The notes beneath the pieces are model-generated. The model worked only from the letters and a program-made list of their open reading frames with translations, made no database searches and was not told the DNA's origin. DNA of 55,704 nt, taken from contig CAIOYH010000166.1 in NCBI GenBank assembly GCA_903862465.1, positions 1 to 55,704 on the forward strand, given 5' to 3'. The stretch's first letter is position 1. The number at the start of each line of letters is the position of its first letter. The position numbers and the translations under genes were made by a program. Origin of the DNA: an uncultured bacterium. Its GTDB lineage: Bacteria > Bacteroidota > Bacteroidia > Bacteroidales > CAIWKO01. Of the stretch, positions 24,845 through 32,849 are shown piece by piece.

Positions 24845-26245
24845 ATGATTAATCAGCAAACTATTAGCAGACCGATAAGTGTTGCAGGCAAAGGCTTGCA
24901 TACCGGCGAAGAAGTAATTCTGACATTTAAACCTGCACCCGAAAATCACGGTTATATATTTAAACGTGTTGATTTGGAGAACCAACCATTGGTTCATGCG
25001 TGCTTAGACAATGTTGTAGATACCTCGAGAGGGACTACTATTGAAGAAAACGGCGTTCGAGTCTGCACCATCGAACATACGTTAGCCGCATTAGCAGGTC
25101 TTGAAATTGACAATATTCTTATTGAACTCAACAGTTCTGAAACGCCTATATTGGATGGTAGTTCCATCCGCTTTGTAGAAGCATTGTTGGCTGCAGGCAT
25201 TGTGGAACAAAAAGCTCCCAAAAAGTTTATCGAACTCGCGTCGAACTTTGAGTATTATGATGCAGAACGCAACGTTGAAATCCTTGCAATGCCAAGCGAC
25301 AAACTTCGCATCACCACCATGATAGACTATAACACCAATGTGTTGGGAACCCAATTTGCCACACTCAATGATATTAGTCATTTTAAAGATGAAATTGCAA
25401 ATTGCCGCACCTTTGTCTTTCTTCATGAATTGGAATATTTACTTGAAAACAATTTAATAAAAGGTGGTGATTTGAATAATGCCATCGTTTTTGTCAATCG
25501 GATTATCTCTCAAGAAGAATTAGATCATTTAGCAGTTGTGTTCGACAAGCCTAAAGTCACTGTTTTGAAAGAAGGCATACTAAACAACCTTGAATTAAAT
25601 TTCCCCAACGAACCCGCTCGTCATAAACTATTGGATATTGTTGGCGATTTGGCATTGCTTGGAGGCACCTTGAAAGCACATATTATTGCCAAACGCCCAG
25701 GACACTATTCAAACGTTAGCTTCGCGAAGAAGATTGCGGCTTTAGTGGATACCAAAAGCAAAAAGAAAACGCAAAAAGAAGTTTTTGATTTGACCAAACC
25801 CCCATTGTTCGACATCAATCAAATAAAGAAAATACTACCCCATCGTCCACCATTTTTATTAATAGATAAAATTTTGGAGATGAGCGAAAACGGCATTATC
25901 GGTTTGAAGAATGTAACCATGAATGAGAGTTTCTTTGTGGGTCATTTTCCTGACGAGCCTTTGATGCCCGGAGTATTGCAAATCGAAGCTATGGCACAAT
26001 GCGGTGGCATATTTGCCTTGCAGACAGTTCCTGACCCTGAAAATTACCTCACCCTATTCTTAAAAATAGAACGCGCCCGTTTCAAACATAAAGTTGTGCC
26101 GGGAGACACCTTAATCTTTAAAATAGAACTAACAGCTCCTATCCGAAGAGGTATCTGTCAGATGATAGGCCATGCTTATGTAAATAACCAGATTGTGATG
26201 GAAGCCGAATTATTGGCTCAACTTGTAAAAAAAGATAAAAAATGA
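24845..26245 (+). CDS. lpxC/fabZ: Bifunctional LpxC/FabZ: lipid A deacetylase and hydroxyacyl-ACP dehydratase
   Basis: The LpxC part (about 1-300) removes acetate from UDP-3-O-acyl-GlcNAc, the committed step of lipid A synthesis; zinc ligands are His78 (CTIEHTLAALAG) and the pair in HKLLDIVGD. The FabZ part (about 320-465; LPHRPPFLLIDKI, GHFPDEPLMPGVLQIEAMAQ) dehydrates 3-hydroxyacyl-ACP. The fusion is typical of Bacteroidota. I chose ATG 24845 because an upstream in-frame TTG (24806) falls inside the promoter. It overlaps lpxA by 4 bp. Confidence 0.96.
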   Translation: MINQQTISRPISVAGKGLHTGEEVILTFKPAPENHGYIFKRVDLENQPLVHACLDNVVDTSRGTTIEENGVRVCTIEHTLAALAGLEIDNILIELNSSETPILDGSSIRFVEALLAAGIVEQKAPKKFIELASNFEYYDAERNVEILAMPSDKLRITTMIDYNTNVLGTQFATLNDISHFKDEIANCRTFVFLHELEYLLENNLIKGGDLNNAIVFVNRIISQEELDHLAVVFDKPKVTVLKEGILNNLELNFPNEPARHKLLDIVGDLALLGGTLKAHIIAKRPGHYSNVSFAKKIAALVDTKSKKKTQKEVFDLTKPPLFDINQIKKILPHRPPFLLIDKILEMSENGIIGLKNVTMNESFFVGHFPDEPLMPGVLQIEAMAQCGGIFALQTVPDPENYLTLFLKIERARFKHKVVPGDTLIFKIELTAPIRRGICQMIGHAYVNNQIVMEAELLAQLVKKDKK

Positions 26246-27054
26246 ATCAACCTTTAGCATACGTTCATCCACAGGCAAAAATTGCCAGCAATGTTGTTAT
26301 CGAACCTTTTGTAAGCATTGATAAAAATGTAGAAATAGGTGAAGGCACTTGCATCGGTCCCAATGTAACCATATTGGAAGGTGCTCGCATCGGAAAGAAT
26401 TGTAAAATATTCCCGGGCGCTGTGATTTCTGCTGTACCTCAAGATTTGAAATATGCCGGAGAAGATACTATTGTAAAAATTGGCGATAACGTCACGATAC
26501 GAGAATTCGTTACTATTAATAGAGGTACGAAAGCAAACTTCGAAACTATCATTGGCAACAATTGTCTCTTGATGGCTTATGTGCATGTGGCACACGATTG
26601 CATAATCGGAAACAATGTTATTTTAGCAAACTCAGCAGCCTTGGCAGGTCATATTAAGATTGATGATTGGGCTATCATAGGTGGTATGGTTGCTGTACAT
26701 CAGTTTGTGAACATCGGTGTTCACACTATGATTTCAGGTGGTTGTTTGGTTCGTAAAGATGTTCCGCCTTTCTGCAAAGCAGCACGTGAACCGCTATCCT
26801 ATTCAGGTATAAATTCTATCGGTTTACGCCGTAGAGGATTTTCATCCGAAAAGATTAAAGAAATCCAAGATATTTACCGTATCATTTTCATCAATGGTTT
26901 AAACACTTCTCAAGCCATACGCTATATAGAAGCTGAATTGCCCGCTACTCCTGAGCGCGACGATATCATTTCCTTTATCATGAATTCCAGACGGGGCATC
27001 ATGCGTGGCTACACACGTAACAATAATGGTAAAGAAAAGAAGGACATTCTTTAA
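26242..27054 (+). CDS. lpxA: UDP-N-acetylglucosamine acyltransferase LpxA
   Basis: The 270-aa protein has a left-handed beta-helix of hexapeptide repeats (about 1-190), the catalytic His in MAYVHVAHDC, and a helical C-terminal domain (IKEIQDIYRIIF...). It adds a 3-hydroxyacyl chain to UDP-GlcNAc, the first step of lipid A synthesis. Its ATG overlaps the stop of lpxC/fabZ (ATGA), which implies translational coupling of consecutive pathway enzymes. Confidence 0.96.
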   Translation: MNQPLAYVHPQAKIASNVVIEPFVSIDKNVEIGEGTCIGPNVTILEGARIGKNCKIFPGAVISAVPQDLKYAGEDTIVKIGDNVTIREFVTINRGTKANFETIIGNNCLLMAYVHVAHDCIIGNNVILANSAALAGHIKIDDWAIIGGMVAVHQFVNIGVHTMISGGCLVRKDVPPFCKAAREPLSYSGINSIGLRRRGFSSEKIKEIQDIYRIIFINGLNTSQAIRYIEAELPATPERDDIISFIMNSRRGIMRGYTRNNNGKEKKDIL

Positions 27055-27191
27055 TCCGTAGCACTATTTTTTTCTGACTGAATTCATACCATTTTATTCA
27101 AAACGCACAAGAACATCGCTCGAAACATGATATTTTTGCTGTTTACCGTAAAATAAATTAGAAAATGTTTTCGTATGTCGAAAAAAATTCG

Positions 27192-27199
27192 CACCTTTG
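27192..27199 (+). promoter_or_regulatory. Probable -7 element of rpsP
   Basis: CACCTTTG differs from TAnnTTTG only at the first base and is followed by CACCC. It lies 48 bp upstream of the rpsP start codon. A TTTT run at about the -33 position could serve as the upstream element. Confidence 0.4.
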
Positions 27200-27247
27200 C
27201 ACCCCTATTTAAAAAAACATATTTTAATAATTAAAAACTAAACAATT

Positions 27248-27973
27248 ATGCCAGCAAGAATCAGATTACAACGTCATGGTAAAAAAGGTATGCCTTTTTA
27301 CCACATTGTAGTTGCGGATGGTCGTGCACCACGTGATGGAAAATTTATTGAGAGAATTGGCACTTACAACCCTATCGCAATTCCAGCAGAAATTAACTTA
27401 GACTTTGAGAAAGCTCTACAATGGCTTCGTAATGGCGCTCAGCCTTCCGATACCGCAAGAGCTATCTTGGTTTACAAAGGAGTTATTTTCAAAAACCACC
27501 TTTTAAAAGGTGTAGCTAAAGGTGCTTTAACCTTAGAACAAGTTGAAGAAAAATTTCAAACTTGGATGCAAGAAAAAGAAGCTAAAATAGTAGCAAAAAA
27601 GAATGCTGTTACTTTAACTAAAAAAGAAGCGCTGAAAGCTCGTAAAGAAGCTGAAGTGAAAGCTAATATCGCTAAAGGCGAAGAAGTAGCTAAAAAAAGA
27701 GCACAAGAGTTAGCTAAAGAACATCAAGCACGCATGGAAGCACAAGCTCAAAATGAAGAAGCTGTTGCTGAAGAAGTGGTTGAAGAAGAAGTGGTTGAAG
27801 AAGAAGTTGCTGTAGAAGAAGTAGCCGTTGCTGATGAAGTAGCCGTTGCTGAAGAAGTAGCCGTTGTTGAAGCAGAAGTGGTTGCTGAAGAAGTAACTGC
27901 AACCGAAGAAGCACCTGCAGTTGACGAAGTGGCTCCTGCTACAGATCAAACTGAAGAAGAAAAAGCTGAATAA
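27248..27973 (+). CDS. rpsP: Ribosomal protein S16 with long acidic tail
   Basis: The first ~85 residues are canonical S16 ([42 protein letters not shown] begins the small-subunit fold; FKNHLLKG follows). Residues about 105-165 form a Lys/Ala/Glu helix, and about 165-241 a low-complexity Val-Ala-Glu tail of (V/A)-(A)-E-E-V repeats. Typical S16 is 80-90 aa, so this is nearly three times longer; extended S16 is seen in other Bacteroidota. It heads a run with rimM and trmN6, the classic ribosome-maturation neighbourhood. Confidence 0.96.
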   Translation: MPARIRLQRHGKKGMPFYHIVVADGRAPRDGKFIERIGTYNPIAIPAEINLDFEKALQWLRNGAQPSDTARAILVYKGVIFKNHLLKGVAKGALTLEQVEEKFQTWMQEKEAKIVAKKNAVTLTKKEALKARKEAEVKANIAKGEEVAKKRAQELAKEHQARMEAQAQNEEAVAEEVVEEEVVEEEVAVEEVAVADEVAVAEEVAVVEAEVVAEEVTATEEAPAVDEVAPATDQTEEEKAE

Positions 27974-28006
27974 GCAGCGCTTTCAGATAGCTGTTTTTAG
28001 ATTTAC

Positions 28007-28537
28007 ATGCAAGTCAACAATCAGTTTTTCTGTATTGGTAAAATCTTAAAACCGTTTGGTTACAAAGGTCAGTTTGTTGCAGCTTTTGAAGTTGACAACG
28101 CTGAAAAATACACAGAATTGGAATTCGTTTTTGTTGAAATAAAACATGAGCGAGTTCCTTTTTTTGTTTCCGAATTTGAGATGCAACGCAACAACAGCGC
28201 CATCCTCAAATTAGATTATATTGATGATATGGATGCCTTGCAAAAAGTGATTGGCTGTAGGCTGTTGATTCCTGAATCAGATGTGGTGGCTTCGGAACCC
28301 GGGGAATTTGACATTCGAGATTTACAAGGATTCACCGTCATTGATGAAAAATACGGCAACATCGGCAGCATAAACAAAGTGTTGGAATTTCCTCAACAAC
28401 ACATCATGCAGATTTTCTTTCGCGAGAAAGAAATCCTCATCCCATTGACCGACGATTTTATCACAGAAATTGACCCTGACAAGAAAATAATCACTATCGT
28501 TGCCCCTGAAGGTCTAATAGGCTTTTATTTGGAATGA
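28007..28537 (+). CDS. rimM: 16S rRNA processing protein RimM
   Basis: The 176-aa protein has the RimM N-terminal beta barrel (IGKILKPFGYKGQFVAAFEVDNAEKY) and the PRC-barrel C-terminal domain (LQGFTVIDEKYGNIGSINKVLEFPQQHIMQI, ILIPLTDDFI). It helps mature the 30S head and binds S19. It lies 33 bp after rpsP, as is conserved in many bacteria. Confidence 0.95.
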   Translation: MQVNNQFFCIGKILKPFGYKGQFVAAFEVDNAEKYTELEFVFVEIKHERVPFFVSEFEMQRNNSAILKLDYIDDMDALQKVIGCRLLIPESDVVASEPGEFDIRDLQGFTVIDEKYGNIGSINKVLEFPQQHIMQIFFREKEILIPLTDDFITEIDPDKKIITIVAPEGLIGFYLE

Positions 28538-29244
28538 CACTTCCGTTCCGATTCAAAGAATTCAGCGTAAGCGATGCCCAATGCGGCATGAAAATAAGTA
28601 CGGATGCTGTCGTGCTTGGCGCTATGGTGGATGTTAGTGCTGCTGAAAACATTCTTGATATCGGAACAGGTTCGGGGATTATCGCTTTAATGATGGCGCA
28701 AAAGTCAAAGGCGCTTATTGATGCCGTTGAGATGGATGCGGAGGCTGCTCGGCAAGCTCAAGAGAATTTCATAGCAAGCCCTTGGTCGGAACGTCTGCAT
28801 TTGATACAAGACTCTATACAGCATTATTCTCAAGAAAAAAATCACACCTACGATTGCATCGTGAGCAATCCCCCCTATTTTCATCATCAACAAAAAAGCA
28901 ATGCACACCAAACGAATATCGCCAAGCACGATGTCGGTTTGAACTTCGAAGATTTGTGTGGCTGCGTGCATACCTTATTGTCTGAGGATGGTCGCTTTTG
29001 GGTCATCATTCCGTATTCGGAAAAGCAACACTTTTTGCAGGTGTTTCTGACGGCAGGTATGTTTTGCACCAAAAGCATCACCCTATTTGACAACAAAGAA
29101 AAAGAACCGCTTCGGATTATCTATTGTTTCGCGAAGCAAATACAAGAAATAACGGAGATTTCAGAGCTATATATAAAGGAAAGCGACGCATCCTATACAA
29201 AGGAATTTATGGAGCTGACAAAAATATTTTATCTAAATTTCTGA
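28534..29244 (+). CDS. trmN6: tRNA1(Val) A37 N6-methyltransferase TrmN6
   Basis: The 236-aa Rossmann methyltransferase has the SAM-binding motif ILDIGTGSGIIALMMAQ, an acidic loop VEMDAEAARQA, and the catalytic NPPYF (VSNPPYFHHQQ) of N6-adenine methylases. The N-terminal FRFKEFSV-QCGMKISTDAVVLGA fits the YfiC group. It overlaps rimM by 4 bp (ATGA). Confidence 0.92.
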   Translation: MTLPFRFKEFSVSDAQCGMKISTDAVVLGAMVDVSAAENILDIGTGSGIIALMMAQKSKALIDAVEMDAEAARQAQENFIASPWSERLHLIQDSIQHYSQEKNHTYDCIVSNPPYFHHQQKSNAHQTNIAKHDVGLNFEDLCGCVHTLLSEDGRFWVIIPYSEKQHFLQVFLTAGMFCTKSITLFDNKEKEPLRIIYCFAKQIQEITEISELYIKESDASYTKEFMELTKIFYLNF

Positions 29245-29298
29245 TGGCAGCATTATTTTTGCTAATTTTGACCTTGAAATCTAAAAACATCTCTGATC

Positions 29299-29646
29299 AT
29301 GAAAAAATTATGTGTTTCTATTCTGATTATTTTCTGCGCTGTGCTCATGGTTGGCAAGGCAGAAGCTCAAAAAGTGTTTTCCTGCGACAGCAAATATGAT
29401 GCGGACGTCAAGGTGTATGTGGCTGATAGTAAATATGACGCCGACCTCAGCGTGTATAAATGTTCTAGTCAGTATGATGCTACGGGCAACGAAGGGCTAT
29501 GGTTTTTTGTCAGCAGCCGATATGATGCTAACAAAAAGATATTCTTTGTGGACAGCAAGTATGATGCTGATTTGATTATTTATTTCGTGGACAGCAAATA
29601 TGATGCAGGTTGGCGAACCAATTCCAAAAAGCAATTGATGTATTAG
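29299..29646 (+). CDS. Secreted small repeat protein, DUF6150-like
   Basis: The 115-aa protein has a signal peptide (about 1-25, ending KAEAQ). Six repeats of about 12 residues follow, with the pattern DSKYDADLxVYxV (variants SSQYDAT, SSRYDAN, DSKYDAG). The alternation of strand and Tyr-Asp-Ala turn suggests a small beta solenoid or propeller-like repeat. I associate the pattern with DUF6150, with moderate certainty. A -7-like TAATTTTG lies at 29263-29270. Its function is unknown. Confidence 0.7.
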   Translation: MKKLCVSILIIFCAVLMVGKAEAQKVFSCDSKYDADVKVYVADSKYDADLSVYKCSSQYDATGNEGLWFFVSSRYDANKKIFFVDSKYDADLIIYFVDSKYDAGWRTNSKKQLMY

Positions 29647-31001
29647 CCTATCTGCAAGGCTTTCGCCAAAGCGTAGAAATCAAGATTATCGAAACCTCCT
29701 GAGCTCATCATCAGGAGGTTTTTTTGTTCCCAGGCATTAGCATTCAAAAAGCGCAGCAATTCCGTTTGATGGGTGAACACCAACAAATCCTTCCTGCCAA
29801 AGGATTCCATCAGGACACGATGGTCCAAAGGCGGCATCTTTTTCAGTTCCAACGCATGAGAGCTGTAATAGACCACCGCGATATCCGCCTGCTGCATGGC
29901 ATCTTTATATTGTTGCAGAAAATCGCTGTTCAGGCTGCTATAGGTGTGGAGTTCCATACACGCCACCAACATGCGGTCTGGATATTGCTCTTTGGCAGCT
30001 TGGATGGTTGCCTTCAGCTTGGAAGGCGAATGGGCGAAATCTTTATAGAACGCAGCGCTGTCATTTTTGCTGATGAGTTCGAGGCGTTTGGCGGCTCCTT
30101 TGAAGGTGGCGATGGCTTTCATGAACACATCCGTAGGGATGTCGAGGCTTTCGCATATCAGGCGAGCGCCGTTCAGATTCATCAGATTGTGTTTGCCAAA
30201 CACCATGATTTCGGTGGCAGCATCATCAAAAACCACCGTGGTGACGCCATTGTTAATGGCATATTTCGGCACGGAATAGGGCTTCAACTGTATGTCGCTA
30301 CGCGCTTCCACACATAGGGCGTTCACCTGCTCATCGCTTTGGCAATAGATGAGCGTTCCATCGGGTTCGATGAGGTTCATGAAGATGCGAAATTGGTCCA
30401 CATAGATGTCGAAGGTTGGAAACACGTTGATGTGGTCCCAAGCGATGCCGCTGATGAGGGCGATATGAGGCTTATAGAGATGGAATTTGGGACGTCGGTC
30501 AATGGGCGAGGTGAGGTATTCGTCGCCTTCCAAAATGATGATGGGCGCATCGGACAGGCGAAACATGGTTTGGAAGCCTTCGAGCTGAGCACCCACCATA
30601 TAATCGAAATCGCGACCGAGGCTATGCAACACATGCATCACCATCGCCGTGATGGTGGTTTTTCCGTGGCTGCCGCCAATCACCACACGGGTTTTGTTTT
30701 TTGATTGCTCGTAGATATATTCGGGAAAGGAATAGATTCGGATGCCCAAAAGTTCCGCTTGCAGCAGTTCGGGATTGTCTTCGCGGGCATGCATGCCGAG
30801 GATGACGGCATCAGTTTCTTTTGTGATTTTTTCGGGATGCCAACCGATGTCTTGAGGCAAAATGTCGCAGGCAGCCAAGCGACTTTTGGCAGGTTCGAAG
30901 ATTTCGTCGTCGGAGCCTGTAACGCGGTGTCCGCTGTTGTGCATGGCGATTGCCATATTGTGCATCACGGCACCTCCTATGGCTATAAAATGGATGTTCA
31001 T
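29643..31001 (-). CDS. mpl: Murein peptide ligase Mpl
   Basis: The 452-aa protein is a Mur ligase. The N-terminal Rossmann part (MNIHFIAIGGAVMHNMAIAMHNSGHRV) leads to the ATP-binding loop GGSHGKTTITAM. The central domain has ILEGDEYLTSPIDRRPKF, which distinguishes Mpl from MurC. It ligates the recycled tripeptide L-Ala-D-Glu-meso-DAP to UDP-MurNAc. It converges with and overlaps the DUF6150-like gene by 4 bp. Confidence 0.93.
   Translation of the reverse strand: MNIHFIAIGGAVMHNMAIAMHNSGHRVTGSDDEIFEPAKSRLAACDILPQDIGWHPEKITKETDAVILGMHAREDNPELLQAELLGIRIYSFPEYIYEQSKNKTRVVIGGSHGKTTITAMVMHVLHSLGRDFDYMVGAQLEGFQTMFRLSDAPIIILEGDEYLTSPIDRRPKFHLYKPHIALISGIAWDHINVFPTFDIYVDQFRIFMNLIEPDGTLIYCQSDEQVNALCVEARSDIQLKPYSVPKYAINNGVTTVVFDDAATEIMVFGKHNLMNLNGARLICESLDIPTDVFMKAIATFKGAAKRLELISKNDSAAFYKDFAHSPSKLKATIQAAKEQYPDRMLVACMELHTYSSLNSDFLQQYKDAMQQADIAVVYYSSHALELKKMPPLDHRVLMESFGRKDLLVFTHQTELLRFLNANAWEQKNLLMMSSGGFDNLDFYALAKALQIG
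29692..29725 (+). terminator. Terminator of the DUF6150-like gene, inside mpl
   Basis: AAACCTCCTGA and TCAGGAGGTTT form a perfect 11-bp stem with an 8-nt loop, followed by seven T. It serves plus-strand transcription yet lies within the 3' coding part of mpl on the other strand. Confidence 0.85.
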
Positions 31002-31083
31002 TGGTTGGGATGGGATTTAAGTGTTAGGTGATTTGATAATTAATCTGAAAACGCACGTAGAAACTAACGTGTCAATCATTAAA

Positions 31084-31248
31084 TTAATCCCATTCATTGC
31101 GCAATTGTTTTTGATATGCTAAGCCATCAACTTCCCATTTTAATGCCCCACAATATTTTTTCGCATCCAAACTCTTCCCAATTTTTATTTTATTTAGGAA
31201 CTTGGTGATTTGCTCCTTGGTGGTTTTCTTTGTTATTTCGATTATCAT
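31084..31248 (-). CDS. Small antitoxin-like protein, 54 aa
   Basis: The 54-aa protein reads MIIEITKKTTKEQITKFLNK... and contains DAKKYCGALKWEVDGLAYQKQLRNEW. The K(K/Y)-C/F-G-x-(I/L)KW...P/G-L--QK--R-EW pattern is that of short Bacteroidota antitoxins usually followed by a toxin gene. A perfect -7 element TACCTTTG lies at 31265-31272 on the minus strand. No toxin follows: the next gene downstream is mpl. It is an orphan or acts elsewhere. Confidence 0.65.
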   Translation of the reverse strand: MIIEITKKTTKEQITKFLNKIKIGKSLDAKKYCGALKWEVDGLAYQKQLRNEWD

Positions 31249-31264
31249 AGCTGTATTTTTTTTA

Positions 31265-31272
31265 CAAAGGTA
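31265..31272 (-). promoter_or_regulatory. -7 element of the 54-aa gene
   Basis: Read on the minus strand this is TACCTTTG, a perfect -7 match. It would give a leader of about 10 nt. A second match TATCTTTG lies at 31450-31457 with no gene attached. The rest of 31273-31590 is AT-rich and holds no gene I can support. Confidence 0.5.
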
Positions 31273-31591
31273 TAAAAATATTATTATTCAATTATAGAAA
31301 AAGATATTTCTATCCATATTTATAACTTTTTCATGATAATGTTCCCTTCTTAAAAAAAAATGAAAAATTTCGATTGAAGATAATCTTACTTATAAAATGC
31401 ACTCAACCTATTCAATTTGTAAGCTTGCCTTAATATATCTATTTTTTTACAAAGATAAACAAATATCCCCTTCCCCAAATAAAATATAAGAAAAAACAGA
31501 CTATCAGCTTTGAAGATGTTCAATATGTTTTGTTGTAAAGATACGCTGATTTATCCTATATATATTTTATGTGATTGATATTTAATGCTTA

Positions 31592-31870
31592 ATGGGATAT
31601 GGCGAACGTAAAATAGTCTATTTTGAAGTCATTTCGACGGGCGGCGAAACCATTTCGCCAAGCGGCGAAACCAATTCGCCAAGCGGCGGAATCAATTCGC
31701 CAAGGGGCGAAATCAATTCGCCAAGCGGCGAAACCAATTCGCCAAGCGGCGAAATCAATTCGCCAAGCGGCGAAATCAATTCACTAGGCGGCGAAATCAA
31801 TTCGCCAAGCGGCGAAATCAATTCGCCAGGCGGCGAAATCATCCTCAAAGACGCCAAAACACCTGCATGA
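31592..31870 (+). CDS. Possible repeat ORF, NSPSGEI heptads
   Basis: If translated, this 92-aa protein is almost wholly ten heptads of N-S-P-S-G-E-I type after a short head (MGYGERKIVYFEVISTG). No promoter or ribosome-binding site is convincing. The antisense frame (31618-31857) encodes ELISPLG heptads, a nearly mirror peptide, because the unit is self-complementary. Coding is unproven. Confidence 0.3.
   Translation: MGYGERKIVYFEVISTGGETISPSGETNSPSGGINSPRGEINSPSGETNSPSGEINSPSGEINSLGGEINSPSGEINSPGGEIILKDAKTPA
31631..31840. repeat. 21-bp tandem repeat array B
   Basis: Ten copies of a 21-bp unit with core TTCGCCAAGCGGCGAAATC run head to tail. Each unit is a near-perfect hairpin: TTCGCC and GGCGAA arms with an AAGC loop. 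One copy (31778-31798) has lost the stem (TTCACTAGGC). The GC-rich array stands in otherwise AT-rich DNA. Confidence 0.97.
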
Positions 31871-31959
31871 CGCAGTCAGGCATGTAAAATTCACATCTTA
31901 AATTAATCGTTTTTCTTAGTGTTCCTCAGTGCTCTCCGTGCCTCCGTGGTTTTCCCCTT

Positions 31960-31994
31960 GGTATTTGGAGCTTGATATTTGGAGCTTGAATCTT
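31960..31994. repeat. TTTGGAGCTTG dispersed repeat
   Basis: Two adjacent copies of TATTTGGAGCTTGA lie here. Related copies occur at 14081-14105 (inside the MITE-like element) and 52854-52885. It is non-coding dispersed repeat debris 3' of phoU. Confidence 0.6.
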
Positions 31995-32009
31995 AAGCCC
32001 GCCCCCCTA

Positions 32010-32681
32010 CTATTCCTTCTTCTTCGGTCTGCTATGTCGCAACACCTTAGCTTCGATAAAGAAAATAATCTCTTCGGCTATGTTGAGGGTTTGGTCGCCC
32101 ACGCGTTCTAGTTTGCGGATGATGGTGAGCAGGTTTAAGCTTTGTTCCACATTATCGGGATTATGGCGAATCATTTCAGCAATTTGCTTATTGGCTTTCA
32201 GATTGATTTGATCTAGTTTCTTATCTTTATAAAAAAGATTTGCCACTAGATGTTTGTCTTCTTTTTCAAAAGAATCATAAGCTTCAGTAAGCATTTCGAT
32301 GCTCGTTTCAAACATTTCGAGGATACGAGTTTCTTTCAACAACTCTTCATCAAAAGGTTTGTCGGCATCAAGTATGATATGCGAGATGCCGTTGGCATAA
32401 TCGCCTATGCGTTCCAAGTTGTAATTGATTTTTAGGGCAGCCAACACAAAGCGCAGGTCAATGGCTACGGGATTGAAGAGTGCGAGGATTTTTTCGCAAT
32501 CCATATTCAGTTTCAGCTCGAAGGCATCCACGCGTTTTTCGTTCACATGAATTTCGTTCGCTTTTTCTTTATCAAAATTGATGATGGCGTCTTTGGATTT
32601 CTTGATTTGGTTAATCACCAAACTCCACATCTCCATCACATCGGATTTCAAATCTTGTATTTCTGTATCTAAATGAGTCAT
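32010..32681 (-). CDS. phoU: Phosphate signalling protein PhoU
   Basis: The 223-aa all-helical protein has two PhoU three-helix units. The first includes DAFELKLNMDCEKILALFNPVAIDLRFVLAALKINYNLERIGDYA and the second NLLTIIRKLERVGDQTLNIAEEI, with the metal-binding E/D-xxx-RIGD/RVGD motifs. It couples Pst transport to the PhoR sensor kinase. It is the last gene of the pst cluster, separated from pstB by a long palindrome. Confidence 0.95.
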   Translation of the reverse strand: MTHLDTEIQDLKSDVMEMWSLVINQIKKSKDAIINFDKEKANEIHVNEKRVDAFELKLNMDCEKILALFNPVAIDLRFVLAALKINYNLERIGDYANGISHIILDADKPFDEELLKETRILEMFETSIEMLTEAYDSFEKEDKHLVANLFYKDKKLDQINLKANKQIAEMIRHNPDNVEQSLNLLTIIRKLERVGDQTLNIAEEIIFFIEAKVLRHSRPKKKE

Positions 32682-32711
32682 TTTTATAGGATTTTAATAG
32701 TATTAATAATC

Positions 32712-32833
32712 GGGAGTTCTATAAATTGCTTTTTCATCGTTGGACTTCTATTTTTAAAATGCTCATTTACTTTAGTAAACTCCGCTTTTAAAAATCTTGT
32801 CCGCCTCGAAAAATCTAATTTATAGAACCCCTC
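32712..32833. repeat. Long imperfect palindrome between pstB and phoU
   Basis: Outer arms GTTCTATAAATT (32716-32727) and AATTTATAGAAC (32817-32828) are perfect. Inner arms TTTTTAAAA...TTTAC and GTAAA...TTTTAAAAA close on a TTTA loop. The whole element spans ~120 nt. It could be a mobile palindromic repeat and may process or attenuate the operon mRNA ahead of phoU. Confidence 0.75.
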
Positions 32834-32849
32834 TAAGGATAAATAAGTA

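Noticed and set aside
27710-27949. Long open frames antisense to the rpsP tail (Leu/Gln- and Phe-rich)
   Set aside because: They mirror the low-complexity GAAGAAGTTGCT repeats of the S16 tail.
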